Below are positions 1 through 7,398 of a stretch of 35,462 bases of DNA, piece after piece. The notes beneath the pieces were generated by a model. That model saw only the letters and a list, made by a program, of their open reading frames with translations. It searched no databases and was not told where the DNA came from. The DNA is from Rhodospirillales bacterium (GTDB lineage: Bacteria; Vulcanimicrobiota; Vulcanimicrobiia; Vulcanimicrobiales; Vulcanimicrobiaceae): contig JANYGA010000246.1 in the NCBI GenBank assembly GCA_025359485.1, forward strand, positions 1 through 35,462. The letters run 5' to 3'. The position numbers were made by a program, and so were the translations under genes. Position 1 is the stretch's first letter. Every line of letters starts with the position of its first letter.

Positions 1-235
1 GATCAAAACCGGTTGGTCCGTCGGCGGCGCGGAGCAATCTGCCGGCGGTTGCGAGCGAATACGCGTAATCGAAATGCGCGGGCTCGTCGGGTGATTGAAA
101 TGCGGGAACAAGATTTACCCAGATGCAGGCCAGCGCGACGAAACAGAACGTCAAGACGACGGCGCAACTCGTATACCATGCGCGACCCACAGCGGAAAAA
201 AACGGCAAGACGCCTACCGGAACCGAGATGCTCAT
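1..235 (-). CDS. Membrane protein, DUF2142/GT39-like, N-terminal part (runs off window)
   Basis: This gene is absent from the ORF track because it has no stop inside the window; I translated it by hand. The start is ATG at 233-235. The product begins MSISVPVGVLPFF, followed by one clear hydrophobic helix (about residues 20-42) and the segment 'FQSPDEPAHFDYAYSLA'. A first transmembrane helix followed by P-D-E-P-x-H-x-x-Y/A is the usual N-terminus of DUF2142 and related polytopic glycosyltransferase-like proteins, in which the acidic residues sit in the first extracytoplasmic loop. A purine-rich stretch (GGAAGGGA) lies about 12 nt upstream. It follows the GT4 gene by 42 nt on the same strand, so it is probably the next gene of the polysaccharide operon. 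Only 78 residues are visible; the family call rests on one motif. Confidence 0.6.
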   Translation of the reverse strand, partial: MSISVPVGVLPFFSAVGRAWYTSCAVVLTFCFVALACIWVNLVPAFQSPDEPAHFDYAYSLATAGRLLRAADGPTGFD

Positions 236-277
236 CGTGCGCTCGGTCCCTTCCTTTCGCGCTGTAACCGTCCTCTT

Positions 278-1465
278 TCAGGGCAGACACGCAAGCATCG
301 CGAGACGCGTCGCCGGCCACGTATAGTGCTCGGTGACGTACGCAGCACCGCGCCGACCGAGTTCGCCTGCAACACCGAACAGATCGCTCGCAAGGAGCGC
401 GACGAACTCATTCTCGTTCGCATACCAGAGCCCGGCGTTTGTGCGGCGACACTGCCCCACGAGTACCGACGAGGCGCCATTCGCAACCACGGCCTTCCCA
501 ACGGCCCACGCTTCGAGTGCGGCGAGCGAAAGGCTCTCATATGCCGATGGGACGATTGCGAAATCCGCGCCGACAAGCGCGTCCCACTTATCGGCTTCGT
601 CGACCGCGCCGAGTGCGACGATGGCATCGTGAGCCGGAATTTTCATCGACACGGGTCCGACGAGAACGAGTTTGCGTGGCACGGATCTCCGATCTCGCGC
701 ATTTGCCGCGAGAAAGAATGCTACGAGATCATCGACGCCTTTCGCGGCGTCCACGCGACCGAGATAGATTGCGTACGGTCCGTCGATCGCGTACCGGCGA
801 CGAAAGCGAGACGCATCCGTAATCGGAACATCGATTCCCGGCGCGACGATGGCGTCGCAAACGTGAGCTCCCGGAAAGCGTCGCGATACGAGACGGCGTT
901 CATCTTCGGAGACGCACGCCACTCGCGCACTCGACAAGAAGGTTCGGTCATAGACCGAAAGCCAGAACATCCACTCGTCGTGTGCGAGTGGCACCAGCAC
1001 GGCTTTGGCCGCTACGGACGGCAATGCAAAATGGGTCGTCGCGTACAAATACGAGTAGAAGAAGACGGCGTCGTAATCGTCCGCATGCGCTGCAAGATGT
1101 GCGGTCAACCCCGGCGCGTCGGGACCCTGGGCACGCAACCACGTCTCTTGCTCCGCAAGTGTCGCCCCTCCGCCCACGACGCGTCGCGAGTGCGCTTCGA
1201 ACGACGCGGCATCGCGCTCGCGAGCGACCGAAAAACGACGCGCATGCACGCCGCCGATCGTCGTCTCGCCCGCGGCAAATTCGTTACGCCACGTTGCGGC
1301 ATCGCGAGCGCACGTCGTTAGTATTTCGCAATCCCAATCGTCCGTCATGTGGATTGCGTGCTGAAGACACAACCGCTCTGCACCCCCGCGCACGTCGTCG
1401 CCGCAGCGTTGCACGACGAAGGCGACGTGCGGCTTGCGCGATCGAGTGGTTACGGCCGCGTCCAC
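278..1465 (-). CDS. GT4-family glycosyltransferase
   Basis: This is a GT-B fold glycosyltransferase of about 395 residues, likely transferring a nucleotide-activated sugar to a surface glycan on the cytoplasmic face. The N-terminal half starts 'PHVAFVVQRCGDDVRGGAERLC', the usual GT4 opening in which the GGAE segment lies near the acceptor/donor cleft. The C-terminal half carries 'AIYLGRVDAAKGVDDLV' and the E-x7-E-like 'YESLSLAALEAWAVGKAVVANG', which binds the nucleotide sugar. The longest ORF begins at 1543, but its first 26 codons lie inside rfbC; I prefer the GTG at 1465, which overlaps the rfbC stop by 16 nt and gives a normal family length. The sugar and acceptor cannot be told from sequence. 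It resembles the GT4 encoded two genes upstream in overall opening and may be a distant paralogue. Confidence 0.85.
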   Translation of the reverse strand: MDAAVTTRSRKPHVAFVVQRCGDDVRGGAERLCLQHAIHMTDDWDCEILTTCARDAATWRNEFAAGETTIGGVHARRFSVARERDAASFEAHSRRVVGGGATLAEQETWLRAQGPDAPGLTAHLAAHADDYDAVFFYSYLYATTHFALPSVAAKAVLVPLAHDEWMFWLSVYDRTFLSSARVACVSEDERRLVSRRFPGAHVCDAIVAPGIDVPITDASRFRRRYAIDGPYAIYLGRVDAAKGVDDLVAFFLAANARDRRSVPRKLVLVGPVSMKIPAHDAIVALGAVDEADKWDALVGADFAIVPSAYESLSLAALEAWAVGKAVVANGASSVLVGQCRRTNAGLWYANENEFVALLASDLFGVAGELGRRGAAYVTEHYTWPATRLAMLACLP

Positions 1466-2004
1466 TCCGGTATCTTCGCATCGGCAAAAAGCGGTGCGCC
1501 TCGGTCCTTTGCCGAGACATGTGGTGACGCCGCAAGGGGCCACGCGACCGCGAGCGTCGGATCGTCCCAGCGGATCGAACCTTCGCTGGTCGGATCGTAA
1601 TACGATCCGTGTTTGTAATTAAAGACGACGTCGTCCGTGAGCGCGACGAAGCCGTGCGCGAAACCGCATGGGATATAGAGCTGCTTATGGTTGTGTTCTG
1701 AAAGAATGAAGCCCTGATGCTTTAGATACGTCGGCGAACCGCTGCGAATATCGACGATGACGTCCCAGATGCGCCCGCGCAGCACTTGCACGAATTTCGA
1801 CATCTTGAAATCGTAATGCAGCCCGCGTACGACGTTACGGCTCGAAAACGAGACGCTATCTTGCACGAAGGTGTCGGTAATGCCGAGCGCGCGATAGCGT
1901 GCGATTTGGAACGTTTCCTTGAAGAAGCCGCGGTCGTCTTCGTACACGTCGGGCACGAAGACTTTCGCCTCCTCGAAATTCGTATCGAGCTTTACGATGG
2001 CCAT
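1450..2004 (-). CDS. rfbC: dTDP-4-dehydrorhamnose 3,5-epimerase family protein (RfbC/RmlC-like)
   Basis: A 184-residue cupin enzyme of the RmlC family, which epimerises C3 and/or C5 of NDP-4-keto-6-deoxyhexoses. The start is ATG at 2004 (MAIVKLDTNF); the much longer ORF listed in the track only extends into the preceding glycosyltransferase in another frame. Diagnostic segments are 'DDRGFFKETF' near residue 25, 'NVVRGLHYDF' with the catalytic-type His63, 'CGFAHGFVAL' near 115, and 'FNYKHGSYYDP' with Tyr130/Lys131. It overlaps the upstream GT4 gene by 13 nt and the downstream GT4 by 16 nt, so it is part of one operon. No rmlA, rmlB or rmlD is in the window, so its substrate could be dTDP- or CDP-linked; the name is a family call, not a proven rhamnose role. 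Confidence 0.88.
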   Translation of the reverse strand: MAIVKLDTNFEEAKVFVPDVYEDDRGFFKETFQIARYRALGITDTFVQDSVSFSSRNVVRGLHYDFKMSKFVQVLRGRIWDVIVDIRSGSPTYLKHQGFILSEHNHKQLYIPCGFAHGFVALTDDVVFNYKHGSYYDPTSEGSIRWDDPTLAVAWPLAASPHVSAKDRGAPLFADAKIPEWTRP

Positions 2005-3839
2005 GGCGATGCGGCTTCGTTCGGTGCTGGAAGCTCCCTCCGTCGGCGCTGCGATGCGATCACGCTCGCACGTAAGTCGCGATCGGTCACGAGCATATGC
2101 GCGAGTGCGGCGATCGAGAGGAGGTCGTCCTTGGAGCTCACGAGGATGCCGGCATCGGCGATGTGGCGCCTCGCACTCGCAGATGCGTACGCGAGAATCG
2201 GAACGTCGAACCACATCGCTTCGCGCAATGGCGAGCCCAACACGTCGGCTTCGTCGAGTGTAATGAAGAGGTCGGCGGCGCGGAAGATCGCGAGTTTCTG
2301 GCCGATCTCGATATCGCGCGCGACGAGGACCCGATCGACCATATCGAGTTTTCGCACTTCCTCGTAGAGTTTCGTATAGACGGCGTCGTCGATCGGTGCC
2401 GTGCCCACGATCGCGAGCCGCGCTTCGCGATCGATAGTTAAGAAGTGGAGGAACGTCAAAAGCAACTCGTTGATATGGCCGAGATCGACGATCGAGCCTG
2501 CGTAGACGAGGTTGAACTTGCCGTCGTGCAGGGCCGATGCGAGCGCGAGATCGGGAAGCCGATCCCATGCGCGTGGATCGACCGCATCGGCCTGAGGTGG
2601 ATGGCCGTTGCGTTCGGCGACGCTCGGGCTTGCGAAGACGCGTTCGTAGCGCGCGATGACGTTTGGCCACGATGCGACATCTCGAGCGTAAGCGCGGCCA
2701 TTAAGGCCGAGCCTCGCGAGATCGGCATCCGGCGCGAAATCGAGATCGTTGAGCGTCGCTTCCCAAGATGCGATCGAATCCGCTAGAAAGCCCCCTCCGG
2801 AACGCGAAACCGCCGTTTGCGTCGGTAAACAATTGCGGTGAACGATGACGGGTCGACCGTGCGCCCACGCTTCATAGATCACGCGCGAATAACTCTCGTT
2901 GAGGCTCGGCTGCGCGAGCGCGCGCGCGTGTGCGAGGAGGGCCGCCTTTTCGCGCTCGTTTACCGGGCCCAGATCGACGATTGCTTTTGTCGAATCGCCG
3001 TACGAGACGGGCCGTTCGCCCGCGAGCACGAGCTTCATTCGCGACGTTGGGTTGCGACGCTTGAAATCGCTAAAGGCCTGAACGAGCGTGCCGACATTTT
3101 TCGCCGGATCTTGACGGCCCAAATATAGGACGTATTTTTCGTGCTGTGGCACGAAGGCGCCCACGCGCGTGGCGAATTGCGTCGGATCGACGTGCAGATC
3201 GACGCCCTCGCCGACCACGGTCGATTTGCCGTGGATGCCCGGTCCGAAAAGTCGCAGCCCGAGTTCCAATTCGCCTTCGCTATTGAAGAGCACACCGCGC
3301 GCGGCATGCATGACGTCCTCGACGCACGAGAGATATGCGTAGGATTCGTCGTGAAGGCACGGCTGCACGTAAGCACGATCTGCGACGAGCGGTAAACCCT
3401 GGAGGGTCGTGCCGTAGAGATACGGCAAAAACACGAATCGATCGTACCGTGCGCCTTCGGTCGCGAGATACGCGTTGAGCGCGGCACTATTGATGTTGTT
3501 TTCATTGAACGTGCGCGCGTCATCGTCGCCGAGGGGGCTGACGGATCGATGGAGCTTCGTGACGTCGAGGCTCAGAAGGATCGCGTTGACGCGTTCGAAC
3601 GCTCGGCGATCGCGCGGAGAGACTTTGAAGCGGCGGATGCCGATTTTGCCCAGACGCTCGAGTCCGGGTGAGAAATAGTTACGCCCCCAATCGTGGTTGA
3701 ACGATTGGCTACACGTTGCGAGAACGTCGACTGTGTGGCCGTCCCCCGCGAGCTGATTCGCGAGTTGCCACGCCTGCTGTTCCGCACCACCATGGAGTTC
3801 GCGACCGAACCACGGCGTAACGATCGCGATGCGAGTCAA
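1992..3839 (-). CDS. Glycosyltransferase with one complete and one partial GT4 unit
   Basis: A 615-residue protein, much longer than a usual 380-420-residue GT4 enzyme. Residues 1-400 form a complete GT-B enzyme: 'MTRIAIVTPWFGRELHGGAEQQAW' at the N-terminus, 'YVLYLGRQDPAKNVGTLVQAF' around 240, and an E-x7-E segment 'NESYSRVIYEAWAHGRPVIV'. After a linker (about 400-430) a second nucleotide-sugar-binding half follows: 'NLVYAGSIVDLGHINELL', 'RVLVARDIEIGQKLAIFRAADLFI' and 'DEADVLGSPLREAMWFDVPIL'. This second unit lacks its own N-terminal acceptor domain. The start is a TTG at 3839 that overlaps the upstream gene's stop (TTGA), implying translational coupling. It probably assembles the same glycan as its neighbours. 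Whether the second unit is catalytic, regulatory or the relic of a fusion is unknown. Confidence 0.85.
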   Translation of the reverse strand: MTRIAIVTPWFGRELHGGAEQQAWQLANQLAGDGHTVDVLATCSQSFNHDWGRNYFSPGLERLGKIGIRRFKVSPRDRRAFERVNAILLSLDVTKLHRSVSPLGDDDARTFNENNINSAALNAYLATEGARYDRFVFLPYLYGTTLQGLPLVADRAYVQPCLHDESYAYLSCVEDVMHAARGVLFNSEGELELGLRLFGPGIHGKSTVVGEGVDLHVDPTQFATRVGAFVPQHEKYVLYLGRQDPAKNVGTLVQAFSDFKRRNPTSRMKLVLAGERPVSYGDSTKAIVDLGPVNEREKAALLAHARALAQPSLNESYSRVIYEAWAHGRPVIVHRNCLPTQTAVSRSGGGFLADSIASWEATLNDLDFAPDADLARLGLNGRAYARDVASWPNVIARYERVFASPSVAERNGHPPQADAVDPRAWDRLPDLALASALHDGKFNLVYAGSIVDLGHINELLLTFLHFLTIDREARLAIVGTAPIDDAVYTKLYEEVRKLDMVDRVLVARDIEIGQKLAIFRAADLFITLDEADVLGSPLREAMWFDVPILAYASASARRHIADAGILVSSKDDLLSIAALAHMLVTDRDLRASVIASQRRRRELPAPNEAASPWPS

Positions 3840-4261
3840 TGCTCGCGCTGGTCGTTCGCTGTCGCCTTGAGCGCTTCGATCTCACAACGTAAGAGTTGGA
3901 TTTGCTCGATGAGGTGACGATTGAGGCTCGTCTGTTCGCGCCAAGCGGCGACGAGCGCCGAATTAACGTGTCGCTGATCTTTAAACAGAAACGCGAGTAA
4001 CTTGAGGCTGAGATCTCGGATTCGCGGGACGCTGAACGGGAAGGTACTGCCGATATTCGAGGGCCACCGCGTGCGAATTTGGAGCTTTTGGTCCGCGATA
4101 TTGGTGTAGGCTTCGAGCTAATTAATGAAGACGCTCGAACGAAGCGAAAGCGCCCCGAGGGATACGTCCCCGTTGGGATTTTGGCGCAAGGTTTCGACGC
4201 GTTCCCGAAGCCGGGCCATCAAACTATCAACGTCGACGTTGGCACTGGCCGACTCGATCAT
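3836..4261 (-). pseudogene. Small polysaccharide-cluster protein interrupted by an in-frame amber codon
   Basis: Reading from ATG at 4261, 47 codons ('MIESASANVDVDSLMARLRERVETLRQ' to 'SLRSSVFIN') end at TAG (4118-4120). The same frame then continues with protein-like sequence for 93 more codons (LEAYTNIADQ..., 'FSVPRIRDLSLKLLAFLFKDQRHVNSALVAAW', 'EIEALKATANDQREH') to a TGA at 3836-3838. The N-terminal 'VDVDSLMARLRE' and the basic/hydrophobic segment before 'QRHVNSALV' resemble N-terminal extensions that I know from methyltransferases and glycosyltransferases in surface-sugar clusters. Both ends are coupled: ATGA overlap with the HD gene and TTGA overlap with the next glycosyltransferase. A single G-to-T change (GAG to TAG) would explain the stop. 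It may be a true nonsense mutation, a sequencing error, or readthrough; TAG is used as a normal stop elsewhere in the window. Confidence 0.75.
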
Positions 4262-5499
4262 ACCTCGGACTTCGTGTACACTGACGCAGCTTTCCCCTTT
4301 TGCGCGCCGATCAACCGACAAAGCTCGCGTGCAGCCTTTACATCGGCTCGCGACCGCTCGACATAGAGCTTGCGCCAGTGCGCGGAACCCGCCATCCGCG
4401 CGATAAGGTCGGAGACTTCGGTCGCGCTCGTCATGCCCGCGTAGGTTCCGACTCGAACCGTCGGCGTCGAACTGCCGAGCGACAAGGGCAGGCGGTGCAT
4501 GAGCTGCTCCTGCGAATCCGACCACACGGCTTCGCCATACCGCGCCCGCAATGCCGACGCGCAAGCATCGAACGTCGCGAGGTCGCTCTCGCTATTGAAC
4601 TCGGCGACGAGGGCGTAGAGGGTGTCGCGATCGCGGACGGCCCGCGCGGCCGGGCTCGTAGCGAAGCGAAACGATTCGAGCACGCGAAAATCGTCCCAGG
4701 TGAGGAACTCGCCGATCTGATCGAGCGCGCGCGGATCGGGCCACAGATCCCGAAGCGCCGCTTGCAAGATGCGTTCGAACTGGCGCGTCGTGTGGTGGAA
4801 ATACACGGTTGAAAACATGAGGTACCGCGCGAGCACGAACGATTCGAGCGCGACGACGCCGCGAATGTCGACGCCAAGTTCCAACGTGCCGTTCGTCTCG
4901 TAGATGCGGAGCGACGCGACGAGCTGCTCGCTATCGAACGATCCGCCCACGGCGCCGGTAAAATAGCTATCGCGAAGGAGATAGTCCATGCGGTCGGCAT
5001 CGAGGTTTGGTCCGCTCACGATCTCGCGTAAGACGGGGTAGCACCCGCGCGGATCGCCGACGACGAGTGCGAGAACGTCGGCTGGATCGACTTCGAGTCG
5101 CGCGAGCGCCGCGCCGATCTCAGGCAGAGCGAGAATTTCTTCCGTACGTTTTTCGTGCGGTAACCCGAGCACGGCTTCGCAGGCGTGACTGAACGGCCCA
5201 TGCCCGACGTCGTGCAAGAGAAGGCTCGCGCGTAAGAGCCGGCGTTGCGCGGCGAAATCGGCTTCGCTCGCGAAATACGACGCGCTCTGCGTCCGCAGCG
5301 TCTGAAAAATCCGCTCGCCCATCGCGAGCGCGCCGAGCGCGTGCCCGAAACGCGAATGCTCGGCTGCGGGAAATGCCAAATACGCGAGCCCGAGTTGCCG
5401 CAGGCGCCGCAAGCGTTGCACGGGAGCCGTATCGAGCAGCGCGATTTCGTTCGCATCGAGTTCGATAAACCGATGGATCGGATCGAAAATCCGCTTCAT
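4258..5499 (-). CDS. HD-domain phosphohydrolase (COG1078/dNTPase-like)
   Basis: A 413-residue cytoplasmic HD-superfamily metal-dependent phosphohydrolase. The N-terminus 'MKRIFDPIHRFIELDANEIALLDTAPVQRLRRLRQLG' is typical of the COG1078 group related to dGTPases. The metal ligands are visible as 'RFGHALG' (first His), 'LLHDVGHGPFSHACE' (HD pair) and a later Asp in 'NLDADRMDYLLRDSYFTG'. The C-terminal part is helical and less conserved. Known relatives hydrolyse dNTPs or related nucleotides; the substrate here is not predictable. It is the first gene of the minus-strand operon and overlaps the following small gene by ATGA. It diverges from argB across 56 nt of GC-rich sequence in which I see no convincing promoter hexamers. 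Its presence at the head of a polysaccharide operon is unexplained. Confidence 0.9.
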   Translation of the reverse strand: MKRIFDPIHRFIELDANEIALLDTAPVQRLRRLRQLGLAYLAFPAAEHSRFGHALGALAMGERIFQTLRTQSASYFASEADFAAQRRLLRASLLLHDVGHGPFSHACEAVLGLPHEKRTEEILALPEIGAALARLEVDPADVLALVVGDPRGCYPVLREIVSGPNLDADRMDYLLRDSYFTGAVGGSFDSEQLVASLRIYETNGTLELGVDIRGVVALESFVLARYLMFSTVYFHHTTRQFERILQAALRDLWPDPRALDQIGEFLTWDDFRVLESFRFATSPAARAVRDRDTLYALVAEFNSESDLATFDACASALRARYGEAVWSDSQEQLMHRLPLSLGSSTPTVRVGTYAGMTSATEVSDLIARMAGSAHWRKLYVERSRADVKAARELCRLIGAQKGKAASVYTKSEV

Positions 5500-5555
5500 T
5501 ATGCGCGCTCTTCGCGGACGCGGGCGCGGCCTCCGCGCGACCCGAAGGGTCGACG

Positions 5556-6344
5556 GTGCTCATCGTTCTCAAATACGGCGGCAACGCGATGGCGCCGCCG
5601 AATGTGCCCGACCACTTGCTCGACGATATCGCGGCGCGCGTCGCCGCGGGCGATCGGATCGTGCTCGTGCACGGTGGAGGGCCGCACATCGATGCCGCCC
5701 TCGCCGAACGACACATCGCGACCGAGCGCGTCGGCGGCCTGCGCGTCACCGATGCCGCCACGCTCGCCGTCACCGAACACGTCTTGTGCGGTACGGTGAA
5801 CAAAGCACTCGTGCGGTCTCTGTGGTCGCGCAACGTTCGCGCAAGCGGCATCAGCGGGCAGGACGGGCGGCTCATCGTTGCGCGGGCGGTCGTTCCGGTC
5901 GGCGGCGTCTCACTCGGTTTCGTCGGTGAGATCGTGCGCGTTCATCCAGCCGTCATCGAAGGTTTGCTCGTCGCGCACATGGTCCCCGTGATCGCGCCGT
6001 TAGGCATCTCGGAAGATTATTCGCACGCGCTCAATATCAACGCCGACACCGCTGCCGGAGCCATCGCAGGCGCGCTCGGTGCCGACGCATATATCGTGGT
6101 AACGAACGTCGACCGCGTGCGCCGCATCGTGAACGAGCCGAGTACCGGCATCGCGCACCTCAGCGCACGCGACGCGCGCGCCTATCTCGCCGATGGCACG
6201 TTCGACGGTGGGATGATCCCGAAGATGGAAAGCGTGCTCGATGCGCTCGAGCGCGGCGCGCGTCGGGCCGTGATTGCGGGCTCGGGCCCAGGTGCCTTGA
6301 CGCGGGCGCTCGAGGGCGGGGGCACGACGGTCACGAGCGCCTAA
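5556..6344 (+). CDS. argB: Acetylglutamate kinase
   Basis: A 262-residue amino-acid-kinase-family enzyme that phosphorylates N-acetylglutamate in the second step of arginine biosynthesis. The N-terminus 'VLKYGGNAM' is the nucleotide-binding Lys/Gly segment of ArgB. Further family signatures are 'IVLVHGGGPHID' (about residues 40-51), 'ALNINADTAAGAIAGAL' (about 160-176, substrate and ATP site) and 'FDGGMIPKMESVLDAL' (about 218-233, catalytic Lys). The start chosen is GTG at 5556. No other arginine genes are present. It precedes the SDR gene by only 10 nt, so the two are probably co-transcribed although they belong to different pathways. Confidence 0.93.
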   Translation: MLIVLKYGGNAMAPPNVPDHLLDDIAARVAAGDRIVLVHGGGPHIDAALAERHIATERVGGLRVTDAATLAVTEHVLCGTVNKALVRSLWSRNVRASGISGQDGRLIVARAVVPVGGVSLGFVGEIVRVHPAVIEGLLVAHMVPVIAPLGISEDYSHALNINADTAAGAIAGALGADAYIVVTNVDRVRRIVNEPSTGIAHLSARDARAYLADGTFDGGMIPKMESVLDALERGARRAVIAGSGPGALTRALEGGGTTVTSA

Positions 6345-6354
6345 CGTTCCGGCG

Positions 6355-7398
6355 ATGCGCGTTCTCGTGACCGGCGGTGCCGGCTATATCGGCGTCGTCT
6401 TGTGCCGTCAGCTCATCGAAGCGGGGCACGAACCGGTCGTCTACGATCGTCTCTTTTGGGGTCGCAAACCGCTCGCCGGTCTCGATGTCGAGATCGTCTC
6501 GGGCGATCTGCGCGCGTTCGACGTCGCGACGCTGGACGGGATCGACGCGGTTTGCCATCTCTCGGGTCTCTCGAACGATCCGACGGCTGAGTATAACACT
6601 GAAGCGAATTGGCAGATGAATGCCGTCGCGACCGAACGTCTCGTCGTGGCCTGCAAGGCTCGTGGAATCGAGCGATTCACGTTCGCATCGAGTGCGTCGA
6701 TCTACGACAGCGAAGGGACGACGCACGATGGTTCGCGCTCGCCCGCGATGTGCGATGAAACGACCGTCGTCGCACCGCGCGGAGCGTACTCGCTCTCGAA
6801 AAAATATGCCGAAGATGTGATCCTTCGCGAAACAAACGATCGCTTCGCGCCGGTAATTTTCCGGCAGGGAACGGTTTTCGGTTACAGCCCGCGCATGCGA
6901 TTCGATCTCGTCGTCAATACGTTTATCAAGGACGCGATTGTGAGACGTCGCCTCTTCCTCCATGGTGGTGGCTGGATGTGGCGACCACTCGTCGACGTCG
7001 AAGACGTTGCGGCCGTGCACGTGCTCGCGCTCTCATCACCCCTCGAAAAATTGCGCGGGCAGATATTCAACGTGCTGGAAGAAAACTACCAAGTTCGGCA
7101 GCTCGCGATGCTCGTGGCGGGCTCGCTCTCGCTCGTCGATCCGCCGATCCGCGTCGAACTCGAAGGGGCGCCGCAACCGACGCTCGTGCGGAATTATCGC
7201 ATGAGCAACGCGAAGCTCAGCGCGGCGCTCGGCTTCACACCGTCGCGAACGGTTCTCGAATCGATCGAACATATGCTCACGAAAGTGCCGCTCGATCGTA
7301 CGGACGATTTTGGAGATCCGAAATATTACAATATTCGTTGGATGTCGTTGCTCGAAGAATCGCACGTGGAACAACGTGCGTACGCGTCGATCTACTGA
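6355..7398 (+). CDS. NAD-dependent sugar epimerase/dehydratase (extended SDR)
   Basis: A 347-residue extended short-chain dehydrogenase acting on a nucleotide sugar. The N-terminal Rossmann motif is 'VLVTGGAGYIGVVL' (G-x-x-G-x-x-G). 'VCHLSGLSNDP' and 'FASSASIYD' follow, and the catalytic pair is in 'YSLSKKYAE' (Y-x3-K). The C-terminus 'FGDPKYYNIRWMSLLEE' is an extension shared by a subgroup of polysaccharide-cluster epimerases. It begins 10 nt after argB and its stop overlaps by 3 nt (7396-7398 against 7392-7394 within a 7-nt window) the end of the convergent methyltransferase. The exact reaction (C4 epimerisation, dehydration or reduction) is not decidable; the sugar-cluster context supports nucleotide-sugar processing. 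Confidence 0.88.
   Translation: MRVLVTGGAGYIGVVLCRQLIEAGHEPVVYDRLFWGRKPLAGLDVEIVSGDLRAFDVATLDGIDAVCHLSGLSNDPTAEYNTEANWQMNAVATERLVVACKARGIERFTFASSASIYDSEGTTHDGSRSPAMCDETTVVAPRGAYSLSKKYAEDVILRETNDRFAPVIFRQGTVFGYSPRMRFDLVVNTFIKDAIVRRRLFLHGGGWMWRPLVDVEDVAAVHVLALSSPLEKLRGQIFNVLEENYQVRQLAMLVAGSLSLVDPPIRVELEGAPQPTLVRNYRMSNAKLSAALGFTPSRTVLESIEHMLTKVPLDRTDDFGDPKYYNIRWMSLLEESHVEQRAYASIY

Noticed and set aside
95-1321. A 408-residue plus-strand ORF opposite the first glycosyltransferase.
   Set aside because: Arg-rich antisense shadow; the minus strand carries clear GT4 motifs.
4118-4120. Genome-wide recoding of TAG to an amino acid.
   Set aside because: Several genes in the window (rfbG, rfbH, the SDR, the cyclophilin fusion, the DppB-type gene) end normally in TAG.
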